From positions 1 to 39,991 of the forward strand of contig JAGAOK010000079.1 of the NCBI GenBank assembly GCA_017623815.1: DNA of 39,991 bases. Direction: 5' to 3'. This DNA comes from Lachnospiraceae bacterium (GTDB lineage Bacteria; Bacillota; Clostridia; Lachnospirales; Lachnospiraceae). The notes beneath the pieces are model-generated. The model searched no databases. It saw nothing but the letters and a program-made list of their open reading frames with translations, and had not been told where the DNA came from. Position numbers and translations under genes: made by a program. Below are positions 1 to 7,053 of the stretch, in pieces; positions within the stretch are counted from its first letter, which is position 1, and each line of letters starts with the position of its first letter.

Positions 1-326
1 CTTATTTCAAGCACATAGGCCGCCACAACAGCCTTATGGAAAAAACACCATCCAATTTTACCACTCCATACACAACATTCTTCTTTATTAAAGCCGGCAT
101 TTTCCCATATTTCATCAGCAAAATAATTATAGCAAAAATCCATTCCATTCTCCTGCATTTCTACTTTACGGAGCATTGGAATCTTCTTTCCATACAGTTG
201 AATCCATTCTATGTTCATCATTCCACCGTTTTGAAAAATTTTTTCCACTCTTTCAGCAAATTCATCGTTTTTATTCTTAGGGATTTTACTCTCTTTCTCT
301 TTAAAAATCCATGCAAATGTCCCCAT
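1..326 (-). CDS. Hypothetical protein, 3' end cut by the window edge
   Basis: An open frame begins with ATG at 324-326 and stays open for 108 codons to the left edge, so the C-terminus is missing. A GGAGG ribosome binding site lies just upstream (332-338), and a strong promoter with two palindromes precedes it, so this is very likely a real and regulated gene. The visible protein starts MGTFAWIFKEKESK and is rich in Trp, Cys, Asn and charged residues. It has no signal peptide or membrane segment in the visible part. I do not recognise the family. The XRE-type regulator immediately upstream is a plausible controller, inferred from position only. Confidence 0.7.
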   Translation of the reverse strand, partial: MGTFAWIFKEKESKIPKNKNDEFAERVEKIFQNGGMMNIEWIQLYGKKIPMLRKVEMQENGMDFCYNYFADEIWENAGFNKEECCVWSGKIGWCFFHKAVVAAYVLEI

Positions 327-364
327 ATCAATAACCTCCTCACATAGTTGCTATCGCACTTCAA

Positions 365-394
365 TACCGTATATGCGATATCGTATATACGGTA
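365..394. promoter_or_regulatory. 30-bp palindromic operator candidate
   Basis: TACCGTATAT and ATATACGGTA form the outer arms of a 30-bp palindrome that matches its reverse complement at 28 of 30 positions, centred on GATATC. It begins at the -10 element of the promoter of the truncated gene and covers the expected transcription start. A repressor bound here would block that promoter. Confidence 0.75.
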
Positions 395-422
395 TATTAT
401 CGCGAAATCATAGGCATGTCAA
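394..422 (-). promoter_or_regulatory. Sigma-A type promoter of the truncated gene
   Basis: On the minus strand a perfect TTGACA (417-422) is followed after 17 bp by TAATAT (394-399). The start codon of the truncated gene lies about 65 bp downstream. One palindrome covers the -35 box and a second begins at the -10 box. Confidence 0.75.
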
Positions 423-436
423 CATTGACATGCCTA
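411..436. promoter_or_regulatory. 26-bp perfect-arm palindrome over the -35 box
   Basis: TAGGCATGTCAA and TTGACATGCCTA form perfect 12-bp arms around a 2-bp centre. The element contains the TTGACA -35 box and sits 3 bp after the stop codon of the XRE gene. No T-run follows it on the minus strand, so an operator is more likely than a terminator. Confidence 0.7.
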
Positions 437-439
437 AAA

Positions 440-790
440 TCATTTCATCTCATTCAAAGCCTTCATATATCTTTCCAATCTTCTTTTTGCATCCAAATCT
501 AATCTTTGATACGTTTCAATTAATTGGTATTCTTCCGATGCTTTATCAATAATAACAGAATCTGTCGGACGGTAGGCTTTATTTTTTTTGTTATCCGTTC
601 CTTGCAAAAGTTCATAAGGTGATATATCAAGCACCTCACATATTACCATAATCTTGTCCGCCGAAGGATTGGTTCCTTTTCTTCGCCAATCGCTTATTGT
701 GCTTTGAGAAATTCCGGTTTTGTTTGCAAACTCAATCTGCGTAATCCCTCTTTTTTCAAGATATTCATAGATTCGTTCACTAATTAACAT
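440..790 (-). CDS. XRE-family helix-turn-helix regulator
   Basis: This is a 116-residue cytoplasmic DNA-binding protein. An HTH_3/Cro-CI type domain covers about residues 5-62, with the helix-turn-helix around TQIEFANKTGISQSTISDW, followed by a charged C-terminal helix probably used for dimerisation. The start ATG follows GGGGAG at a 4-nt gap. The gene lies directly upstream of a promoter overlapped by two palindromes that drives the truncated gene at 1-326, so repression of that gene is the simplest inference. Phage and plasmid-type accessory regions often carry such pairs, but no other phage gene is visible here. The ligand and the precise operator are unknown. Confidence 0.85.
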   Translation of the reverse strand: MLISERIYEYLEKRGITQIEFANKTGISQSTISDWRRKGTNPSADKIMVICEVLDISPYELLQGTDNKKNKAYRPTDSVIIDKASEEYQLIETYQRLDLDAKRRLERYMKALNEMK

Positions 791-843
791 ACTTCTCCCC
801 TTACTTTACCCAAGTTACATTCTACAGGAGTTTTATGATATCC

Positions 844-1155
844 TCATCGTCTCCAAATCCATTCCCAAACAAACTGAAACGTATCGACCTTATCTTCCAC
901 ATCGATACCGTCCTGTGCATGTTTATAAATTAGCTGGTTAGCCAAAGGTAACTTTTTCATCCACTTCCAGTGGTAATATACATAGGCGTGTCCGTAGATT
1001 TCTTTTGCAATCTGGTCCACTGTCACATGCTTCCATTCATTATAGGAAATCAGCTTCTGCGCACGTTTCCTGCAGATATTCTTATCCAGATACTCTTCTC
1101 TCATGCGCAATTTTCTCTTATTACTTTTCGGGCGTTTTTTCGAAACAGAATCCAT
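844..1155 (-). CDS. Small basic hypothetical protein after gpsA
   Basis: The 103-residue product has a strongly basic N-terminus (KKRPKSNKRKLRMREE) and an aromatic-rich C-terminal half with several Trp and Tyr (HAYVYYHWKWMKK, FVWEWIWRR). No signal peptide or transmembrane helix is evident. Its ATG lies 3 bp after the gpsA stop codon, so it is probably translated by coupling with gpsA and is the last gene of the der-plsY-gpsA unit. I do not recognise a family. The basic, aromatic composition would suit nucleic-acid binding, but that is only a guess. Confidence 0.65.
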   Translation of the reverse strand: MDSVSKKRPKSNKRKLRMREEYLDKNICRKRAQKLISYNEWKHVTVDQIAKEIYGHAYVYYHWKWMKKLPLANQLIYKHAQDGIDVEDKVDTFQFVWEWIWRR

Positions 1156-1158
1156 TTT

Positions 1159-2172
1159 TTACTCATCCCAGGTAAGTGAACTTGCTTCCACTGCTTTATC
1201 ACGGAACATCAGATCTATCGTTGCCTGCTGTGCAGACTGTCCGTCGAATAGGACATCATTGACCTCTTTTACGATTGGCATGGAAACATTGTATTTTTTT
1301 GCAAGACCTGCTGCAGCCTTCGCGGAATAAACACCTTCCACGACCATCTGAACTTCATCCATTGCCTCCTGCATCGTATATCCCTGACCGATCAGCATTC
1401 CTGCTCTTCGGTTACGTGAATGCATGGAAGAACATGTTACAATCAAATCACCGATTCCGGTAAGTCCGGTAAAGGATTCAATCTTTCCGCCCATCGCCAC
1501 GCCGAGACGCGCAATTTCTACGATTCCGCGGGTGATCAGCGCTGCCTTTGCATTATCGCCGCATCCGAGTCCGTCGGCAATTCCGGCTGCAAGAGCTACT
1601 ACGTTTTTCAAAGCTCCGCCGATTTCAATACCGAGAACATCAGGGCTTGTATAAACACGCAGAAAATCACACATAAACGCATTCTGTATGTATTCCGCGG
1701 TTTCCTTTTTCTTTGCTCCTGCCACGAGCGTTGTCGCCATATTTTTGCCGACTTCCTCTGCGTGGGAAGGACCGGAAAGTACCGCTACTGTCGCCTGCGG
1801 AATTTCCTGCTCGATAATATCTGTCAGCGTCATGTAGGTTTCATCTTCAATTCCCTTTGCCACATTGACAATCAGTTGTCCGTCGCTAACAAAAGGCGCC
1901 ATAGACTTTGCCGTACTTCTCGTAAACGGAGATGGTACCGCAAGTATTAACATCTCTTTTCCTTTAATTGCAGATTCTAAATCTGTTGTATATGACATAT
2001 TGTCCGGTAACTTTACTCCCGGAAGTTTTGTCAGATGCTCCTTATTTTCCTGAAGCATTTTTATCTCATCTTCTATAATTGACCAAACAGTTACGTCATT
2101 TCCGTTCTGTGCCAGCACCTTTGCAAGGGCAATCCCCCAGCTTCCTGCACCAATTACACTGTAAGCTGCCAT
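1159..2172 (-). CDS. gpsA: Glycerol-3-phosphate dehydrogenase [NAD(P)+]
   Basis: GpsA reduces dihydroxyacetone phosphate to sn-glycerol 3-phosphate, the backbone for phospholipid synthesis, in the cytoplasm. The 337-residue length is normal for the family. The N-terminal Rossmann nucleotide motif is GAGSWGIALAKVLAQNG (about residues 8-24). Further family motifs are LSGPSHAEEV and the substrate-binding region around IEIGGALKNVVALAAGIADGLG, which carries the catalytic Lys of GALKN. The gene follows plsY with a 2-bp gap. PlsY consumes the glycerol 3-phosphate made here, so the two are functionally paired. Confidence 0.96.
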   Translation of the reverse strand: MAAYSVIGAGSWGIALAKVLAQNGNDVTVWSIIEDEIKMLQENKEHLTKLPGVKLPDNMSYTTDLESAIKGKEMLILAVPSPFTRSTAKSMAPFVSDGQLIVNVAKGIEDETYMTLTDIIEQEIPQATVAVLSGPSHAEEVGKNMATTLVAGAKKKETAEYIQNAFMCDFLRVYTSPDVLGIEIGGALKNVVALAAGIADGLGCGDNAKAALITRGIVEIARLGVAMGGKIESFTGLTGIGDLIVTCSSMHSRNRRAGMLIGQGYTMQEAMDEVQMVVEGVYSAKAAAGLAKKYNVSMPIVKEVNDVLFDGQSAQQATIDLMFRDKAVEASSLTWDE

Positions 2173-2174
2173 GT

Positions 2175-2825
2175 TTAGTCCTCCTCATTTTTCTTGATTA
2201 AATAGGTTTTTCTTTCATTTCCGTGAACAAGGCGTTCCAAATTTCCTCTGTGTCTTATAAATGCCATGATCATTAGCAAAACAGCAATCACATACATTTC
2301 CGTAAGATATGCCTGTGGCATTCCGAAACACCCTGTCTGTCCCATTACCACGAGTGCAATCACAAATACAACATACATGCAAAGTGATCCGAGGGACACA
2401 TAGTGAGTTGCAAAGAAAAGGGTGAAAAATGTGATGGCCACTGCCACACAACACTGCCATGCCATACCAAGGCTGATGCCGCCCGTGGCCGCAATTCCTT
2501 TTCCGCCTTTAAATCCCATATAAAACGGGAAATTATGTCCGAGTACCACACCTGCTCCGGCATAGATGCGAAGCAAAGCTTCCATATCCGGATATTCAGC
2601 CCGGAACAGTACATGAACCAAAACCATCGCAAACACTGCCTTGAGCGCATCCCCGAAAAAAACAATGATACCTGCTTTTTTCCCTAACACACGAAGCGCA
2701 TTGGTTGTTCCCGAGTTACCGCTTCCTTTTTCTCTAATGTCAATTCCATGAAGTTTTCCGTAAATAAAGGCTGTCTGAAAAATGCCGAAGCAATAACCGA
2801 TCAGCAAGCATACGACACGTATCAT
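2175..2825 (-). CDS. plsY: Acyl-phosphate:glycerol-3-phosphate acyltransferase PlsY
   Basis: PlsY is a polytopic membrane enzyme that transfers an acyl group from acyl-phosphate (made by PlsX, encoded at 33.6 kb) to the sn-1 position of glycerol 3-phosphate, giving lysophosphatidic acid. The 216-residue protein shows the family motifs GSGNSGTTN (about 36-44) and GHNFPFYMGFKGGKGIAA (about 98-115), with about five hydrophobic helices. Its start overlaps the der stop codon by one base and gpsA follows at once, so translation is likely coupled. The length is slightly above the usual ~200 residues because of a charged C-terminal tail. Confidence 0.95.
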   Translation of the reverse strand: MIRVVCLLIGYCFGIFQTAFIYGKLHGIDIREKGSGNSGTTNALRVLGKKAGIIVFFGDALKAVFAMVLVHVLFRAEYPDMEALLRIYAGAGVVLGHNFPFYMGFKGGKGIAATGGISLGMAWQCCVAVAITFFTLFFATHYVSLGSLCMYVVFVIALVVMGQTGCFGMPQAYLTEMYVIAVLLMIMAFIRHRGNLERLVHGNERKTYLIKKNEED

Positions 2826-4162
2826 CAGTCTTTCTCCTTTCGCTCGCGGATGATTAAATGAATCGGTGTTCCTTTGAATCCAAACGTCTCACGAATTTTA
2901 TTTTCAATATAGCGTGCATAAGAGAAATGCATCAGCTGCTTATCATTAACAAAAATAACAAATGTCGGCGGTTTTACCGCAACCTGTGTAATGTAGTAAA
3001 GACGGAGTCTCTTTCCTTTATCACTCGGCGGTTGCTGAAGGGCAACTGCCTCTGTCATGATTTCATTCAGAACACCGGTTGCCACGCGCAGCGACTGGTT
3101 CTGTTCTACCATGTCAATCAGTTCGTAAAGCTTGTTCAGACGTTGTCCCGTTTTTGCAGAAATAAATGTAATTTCCGCATACGGCATAAAGGATAAAATC
3201 TGACGAACCTTCTCGGTAAAACGATAAATCGTCTTGTCATCCTTTTCCACTGCATCCCATTTATTGACTGCAATAATGATACCTTTTCCTCTGTCATGCG
3301 CAATACCTGCAATCTTGGCATCCTGCTCGGTCACGCCTTCCTCGGCATCAATGACAAGCACGACAATATCCGCTCTTTCTACCGCGGAAACCGTACGCAC
3401 GATCATAAAATGCTCAAGTTCTTCCTTTATTTTTTTCTTACGGCGCAGTCCCGCTGTGTCGATAAAAACGTATTCGCGGCCGTTGTATTTAACTTCCGCA
3501 TCTACCGCATCGCGCGTTGTACCTGCAATATCCGAAACGATCAGACGATTTTCTCCCAAAAGTTTATTAATGATGGAAGACTTTCCGACATTCGGTTTTC
3601 CGACAATCGCAATTCTCGGTCTTTCGTCCTCTTCCGCCTGCAAAAGTTCCTCCGGAAAATGAGAAATCACAACATCGAGAAGATCTCCGATTCCCTGCTG
3701 ATTTACAGCTGAAATCGCCATCGGTTCTCCGATTCCGAGATTGTAAAATTCAAAAACATCCATCATCATTTTCTGATAACTGTCCACTTTGTTTACCACA
3801 AGAACCACCGGTTTATGCGAACGGCGCAGCATGTCTGCCACCTTTGCATCCGCATCTACAAGTCCCTGCTTTACATCGACCATAAACAAAATAACATCTG
3901 CAGTATCAATCGCAATCTGCGCCTGCTCACGCATTTGTGACAGAATAATGTCATTGCTGTCCGGCTCAATACCACCGGTATCAATCAGTGTGAAATTATA
4001 ATTAAGCCATGTGACATCCGCATAAATACGGTCTCTGGTAATACCCGGGGTATCTTTGACAATCGATATCCTTGATCCTGCCAGTGCGTTGAACAAGGTC
4101 GATTTTCCAACAATCGGTCTTCCGACTACCGCCACAATCGGCTTTCTTCCTTTATTACTCAT
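2825..4162 (-). CDS. der: Double-domain ribosome assembly GTPase Der (EngA)
   Basis: Der binds the 50S precursor and is needed for large-subunit maturation. Two tandem G domains are followed by a KH-like C-terminal domain, 445 residues in total. I chose the ATG at 4162 because AAGGAG lies 7 nt upstream. An upstream in-frame start at 4195 lacks such a site. The first P-loop reads [10 protein letters not shown], with Ile17 where the family has Asn. The second reads [10 protein letters not shown] (Asn near residue 191) and is canonical. G3 and G4 motifs (DTGG, NKVD; DTAG, NKWD) are present in both domains. The gene heads der-plsY-gpsA. Confidence 0.96.
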   Translation of the reverse strand: MSNKGRKPIVAVVGRPIVGKSTLFNALAGSRISIVKDTPGITRDRIYADVTWLNYNFTLIDTGGIEPDSNDIILSQMREQAQIAIDTADVILFMVDVKQGLVDADAKVADMLRRSHKPVVLVVNKVDSYQKMMMDVFEFYNLGIGEPMAISAVNQQGIGDLLDVVISHFPEELLQAEEDERPRIAIVGKPNVGKSSIINKLLGENRLIVSDIAGTTRDAVDAEVKYNGREYVFIDTAGLRRKKKIKEELEHFMIVRTVSAVERADIVVLVIDAEEGVTEQDAKIAGIAHDRGKGIIIAVNKWDAVEKDDKTIYRFTEKVRQILSFMPYAEITFISAKTGQRLNKLYELIDMVEQNQSLRVATGVLNEIMTEAVALQQPPSDKGKRLRLYYITQVAVKPPTFVIFVNDKQLMHFSYARYIENKIRETFGFKGTPIHLIIRERKEKD

Positions 4163-4223
4163 CTCAATCTCCTTCTCTGCTTGATAAAAAATCAAGTTTC
4201 TTTATCAGCACACATATGGTATA

Positions 4224-4252
4224 AGTTTACAATATTCGGCTAAGATTGTAAA
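4224..4252 (-). promoter_or_regulatory. Candidate der operon promoter inside an inverted repeat
   Basis: On the minus strand TTTACA (4247-4252) and TAAACT (4224-4229) are 17 bp apart. The same bases form an inverted repeat with arms GTTTACAAT and ATTGTAAA, so the symmetry may be a binding site or may simply come from the two boxes. The start of der is about 60 bp downstream. A small hairpin, CTTGAT-5-ATCAAG at 4180-4196, precedes the der ribosome binding site. Confidence 0.5.
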
Positions 4253-4267
4253 GTTTTTGATAGCTTC

Positions 4268-4296
4268 TTGAGTTTCCATCCGTTCTATGTTATAAA
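4268..4296 (+). promoter_or_regulatory. Candidate prs promoter
   Basis: TTGAGT (4268-4273) and TATAAA (4291-4296) are separated by 17 bp and lie about 45 bp before the prs start codon. The prs ribosome binding site CGGAGG is at about 4331-4336. Confidence 0.55.
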
Positions 4297-4342
4297 TATA
4301 AGCGGTAAACTTATATCAACAACTCTTAATCGGAGGTAATTT

Positions 4343-5515
4343 ATGCCAAATTTAGCTGAACTTGAATCTGCACTTCCGGTCGCCCCTTTAAAAATCATAG
4401 CTTTAGACAGCTGTAAAGAACTTGGCGATCGTGTGAATGAATATATGGTAGATTTCCGTAAACATGTAAATAATAATATCAAAGAGGATCCTGCCTTTCG
4501 TGAATACTCTGTTGACAATTACCTTGTGGAAGCTTCCTGTCCGCGTTTCGGAACAGGAGAAAGCAAAGGTATCTTAAAAGAATCCGTGCGTGGCGATGAT
4601 GTTTTTATCATGGTTGACATTACAAATCACAGCCTTACATATACCATCAACGGCTTTGAAAATCACAAATCGCCGGATGACCATTATCAGGATCTAAAAC
4701 GTATGATTTCCGCGATCACCGGAAAAGCACACCGCATCAATGTTGTAATGCCGTTTATGTACGAAGGCCGTCAGCATAAAAGAAGCGGACGCGAGTCGTT
4801 AGACTGTGCTTACGCCTTAAAAGAACTCAGCGAAATGGGCGTTTCGAATTTTATCACCTTTGACGCACATGACCCGCGTGTACAGAATGCGACTCCTCTG
4901 AAAGGATTTGACAACTTTACCCCTCCTTATCAGTTTATCCGTTCTCTTTTAGAGTACGAAAAGGATATCATCATCGATAAGGAGCATATGATTGTCATCA
5001 GTCCGGACGAAGGCGCGCTCGACAGAGCCGTATACTTTTCTACTGTTCTTGGTGTTGATACGGGTATGTTTTATAAACGCCGCGACTATTCAAAAGTGGT
5101 TAACGGCAAAAATCCGATTGTTGCCCATGAATTCCTCGGTGACAATGTAGAAGGAAAAGATGTCATCATTATTGACGATATGATTGCATCCGGCGGAAGT
5201 ATGATCGATACCGCCAGACAATTGAAAGAAATGAAAGCCAAACGTGTATTTATCTGCTGTACGTTCGGACTTTTCACAGAAGGAATGAGTGCTTTCGACG
5301 AGGCATATGCCAAGGATTACTTTGACCGCGTTGTCTGCACAAACTTAAATTATCTCCCTCCGGAGGCCAAAGAGCGTGAATATTTTGTAGAAGCTGACAT
5401 GAGCAAATTCCTCGCCAGCATCATCGACTTCATGAACCACGATATTTCCATGGAAAACGTTCTGACTCCGACCGAGAAAATTCATGAACTTCTGCGACAG
5501 TATAATGAGCGGTAA
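4343..5515 (+). CDS. prs: Ribose-phosphate pyrophosphokinase (PRPP synthetase)
   Basis: The enzyme makes phosphoribosyl pyrophosphate from ribose 5-phosphate and ATP for nucleotide, His and Trp synthesis. The PRPP-binding loop DVIIIDDMIASGGSM lies near residue 275. The region INVVMPFMYEGRQHKR matches the flexible ATP-binding part, and TFDAHDPRVQNA the catalytic His region of Prs. At 390 residues it is clearly longer than the common ~315-residue bacterial enzyme, with extra N-terminal (about 40 residues) and C-terminal parts. This matches a long variant seen in Clostridia. The gene is monocistronic: its own promoter, a CGGAGG site 6 nt before ATG, and a strong terminator directly after. Confidence 0.9.
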   Translation: MPNLAELESALPVAPLKIIALDSCKELGDRVNEYMVDFRKHVNNNIKEDPAFREYSVDNYLVEASCPRFGTGESKGILKESVRGDDVFIMVDITNHSLTYTINGFENHKSPDDHYQDLKRMISAITGKAHRINVVMPFMYEGRQHKRSGRESLDCAYALKELSEMGVSNFITFDAHDPRVQNATPLKGFDNFTPPYQFIRSLLEYEKDIIIDKEHMIVISPDEGALDRAVYFSTVLGVDTGMFYKRRDYSKVVNGKNPIVAHEFLGDNVEGKDVIIIDDMIASGGSMIDTARQLKEMKAKRVFICCTFGLFTEGMSAFDEAYAKDYFDRVVCTNLNYLPPEAKEREYFVEADMSKFLASIIDFMNHDISMENVLTPTEKIHELLRQYNER

Positions 5516-5538
5516 GATAATCAGGCACTTGCTATTTA

Positions 5539-5566
5539 GGGATTTACGATGGTAAATCCCTTTTTT
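5539..5566 (+). terminator. Rho-independent terminator of prs
   Basis: A perfect 9-bp stem, GGGATTTAC and GTAAATCCC, with loop GATG is followed by TTTTTT. It begins 24 bp after the prs stop codon. Confidence 0.93.
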
Positions 5567-5641
5567 GCGTTTATTTTCCATGGTGCTTCTATCGCCCCAC
5601 TGTTATTTTTGCCATTGCATTGTCATACCGCCTCGCATGAC

Positions 5642-5710
5642 CATTCCGTTTTCATTTGTCTCGCCTTGTCATTCCGTTTCCATTTGTCTCGCCTTGTCAT
5701 TCCGTTTTCC
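5642..5710. repeat. 28-bp tandem direct repeat, about 2.5 copies
   Basis: Units of 28 bp start at 5642, 5670 and 5698, each beginning CATTCCGTTT. The first two differ at a single base and end with CTCGCCTTGT. The third is cut after about 13 bp, just before repeat cluster A. A degenerate relative (TGTCATACCG) is visible at about 5620. No convincing open frame covers this stretch. Confidence 0.8.
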
Positions 5711-5714
5711 CCGC

Positions 5715-5874
5715 TGGGTCTGGAGCGTCACTTTTTCAATAAAATACCCAAATTTAACTGTCATATGTGACTGATAGAACCTCTTTGGGTCACGTAATTG
5801 TTCTTATCACATCTATACCCACAATATAATAACTTCTGTGGGTATTTTTAATATTTTCTTTCCTCCGTGACCCA
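5715..5874 (+). repeat. Repeat cluster A: three 36-bp TGGGTM-N24-TACCC units
   Basis: There are three units with ends TGGGTC and TACCCA spaced exactly 24 bp: 5715-5750 (forward), 5786-5821 (forward) and 5839-5874 (inverted). The inner two are 17 bp apart and form a symmetric structure of 89 bp: outer arms TTGGGTCACG/CGTGACCCAA and inner arms TACCCACA/TGTGGGTA. The inner arm is followed by TTTTT on the plus strand. The cluster begins 148 bp after the prs terminator and ends 36 bp beyond the stop codon of the nuclease-like gene. Unit interiors are unrelated in sequence. Confidence 0.85.
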
Positions 5875-5910
5875 ATCCTGAAAATCACACATACAAACTA
5901 TTCACGCCAA

Positions 5911-6693
5911 TCACTCATCTTCAAAATAAAATTCTATGATTCTTTCAACTTCTTTTGCATTCAACGGTTTTTCCCGCGTTTCATATGTCGTAATCAGTTG
6001 CTGGGACGGAATTATTCCCTGCGCCACATATTGACGCAGTTTTGAGCAGGCATTCTGCGCATACTCCGGATTGTCCATCATTCCAAAATGCTCCCAATAA
6101 TACACTTTCCCTGTTTTGGGATGCCTGATGGTAAAATCCGGAAATATTTTCACCTCTCCCAGATCCAATGCACATTCGTATCGAAACGGAATTCTTTTCA
6201 TGTACAACATGGTATCAATCAGGCACTCTGATTTTGACCGGACCATGTTTCCTGAACTACTACAATGAATCAAATGCTCCGGATATTTTTCATTTCTTTC
6301 ATAGTCTTCTTTGCTCCAATGTTCCAATTCTTCTTCCAATGGGCAAAAATATTCCGACAGCAATTCTCTGTATTCCGATATTTGTAATAGTTCTTCTGCT
6401 TTTGGGGGATTAAAATGATGACTTAAATAGAATTGTATTGCATTTTTCTCTTTGATTTTGTCTTCCAAGACTCGCGATAAATATTTCTTCCATGCCAGCT
6501 GTTGTGCCAACCTGCGTTTCTTTTTGGGGATATATACTCTTCTGTTTTCTATGATACGATACCATTTGTAGTACTTCCCGTTTCCGGCACACGATAACTT
6601 TCCCTGCGGCAATTGCCTGATCTGATTTTTTAAATCTGTGATTTGAACTTCCAGCTCTTGTAGTTTTAATAGAAATGTAGAATAGATTGTCAA
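5911..6693 (-). CDS. PD-(D/E)XK nuclease-like protein flanked by repeat clusters
   Basis: The 260-residue product has an N-terminal coiled-coil stretch (about 8-30) and a basic segment (about 40-75, NGKYYKWYR, YIPKKKRRLAQQLAWKK). A C-terminal domain (about 145-255) has the order expected for the PD-(D/E)XK fold: VRSKSE with Glu156, FPDFTI with Asp186, and YYWEHFGMMD with Glu201-His202. The usual Lys is not obvious, as in several divergent nuclease families. Similar proteins occur widely as hypotheticals in Clostridia. The gene has its own consensus-like promoter and lies between repeat clusters A and B. The frame opens with TTG only 2 nt after GGAGG, so the true start is uncertain. Nuclease activity is inferred. 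Confidence 0.8.
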   Translation of the reverse strand: MTIYSTFLLKLQELEVQITDLKNQIRQLPQGKLSCAGNGKYYKWYRIIENRRVYIPKKKRRLAQQLAWKKYLSRVLEDKIKEKNAIQFYLSHHFNPPKAEELLQISEYRELLSEYFCPLEEELEHWSKEDYERNEKYPEHLIHCSSSGNMVRSKSECLIDTMLYMKRIPFRYECALDLGEVKIFPDFTIRHPKTGKVYYWEHFGMMDNPEYAQNACSKLRQYVAQGIIPSQQLITTYETREKPLNAKEVERIIEFYFEDE

Positions 6694-6717
6694 GACCTCC
6701 TTCTTTTATTTTTTAAT

Positions 6718-6746
6718 ATAAAATCATATTCTTTCTCTCTTGTCAA
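6718..6746 (-). promoter_or_regulatory. Promoter of the nuclease-like gene
   Basis: On the minus strand TTGACA (6741-6746) is followed after 17 bp by TTTATA (6718-6723). It lies 37 bp downstream, in transcription direction, of repeat cluster B. Confidence 0.75.
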
Positions 6747-6783
6747 TATCGATTTAACTCGAAAAAAATATTTTGCTTTCCTT

Positions 6784-6941
6784 TGGGTCAGCAGTGACAT
6801 TTTCATTACAAAATACCCAAAAACACAGTAAAATCTCTCCATTTTTTCTATTTTGGGTCATACAGATGTTTTCCGGAAAAAATACCCAAGGTTCCACGAA
6901 ATCCCTGGGTATTTTTCATCAATTTATTCTATTCAGAACCA
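6784..6941 (+). repeat. Repeat cluster B: three TGGGTM-N24-TACCC units
   Basis: Units lie at 6784-6819 (forward), 6854-6888 (forward, spacer 23 bp) and 6906-6941 (inverted, outer end decayed to TGGTTC). Gaps are 34 and 17 bp, against 35 and 17 bp in cluster A, so the two clusters share order, orientation and spacing while their interiors differ. The inner arms are TACCCAAGG and CCCTGGGTA. The cluster lies upstream of the nuclease-like gene, in the same orientation as cluster A. The remaining 112 bp to the histidine kinase stop codon shows nothing clear. Confidence 0.82.
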
Positions 6942-7053
6942 AACCATGTTGGAGGGATGACGTCCTAATGTATAACCAGACTTCAAACGGGCGACACCGG
7001 AAAAAATATTCTCTCTTGGAGGTCTGATCCCTTTCTCCTTCCCCGAACAAATT

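Noticed and set aside
411..436. The 26-bp palindrome as terminator of the XRE gene.
   Set aside because: It is not followed by a T-run on the minus strand and it contains the -35 box of a strong promoter, so an operator fits better.
807..812. TACCCA upstream of the XRE gene as another repeat unit.
   Set aside because: There is no GGGT or ACCC partner at the required distance on either side.
1420..1950. A 176-codon plus-strand frame inside gpsA.
   Set aside because: It is the antisense shadow of gpsA, Cys/Arg/Ser-rich and without a ribosome binding site.
5549..5774. Short plus-strand open frames over the 28-bp repeats.
   Set aside because: They start within the prs terminator, have no ribosome binding site, and their sequence only reflects the tandem repeat.
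5715..6941. Target-site duplications at the outer borders of clusters A and B, which would make the island a classical transposon.
   Set aside because: The bases left of 5715 and right of 6941 show no matching direct repeat.
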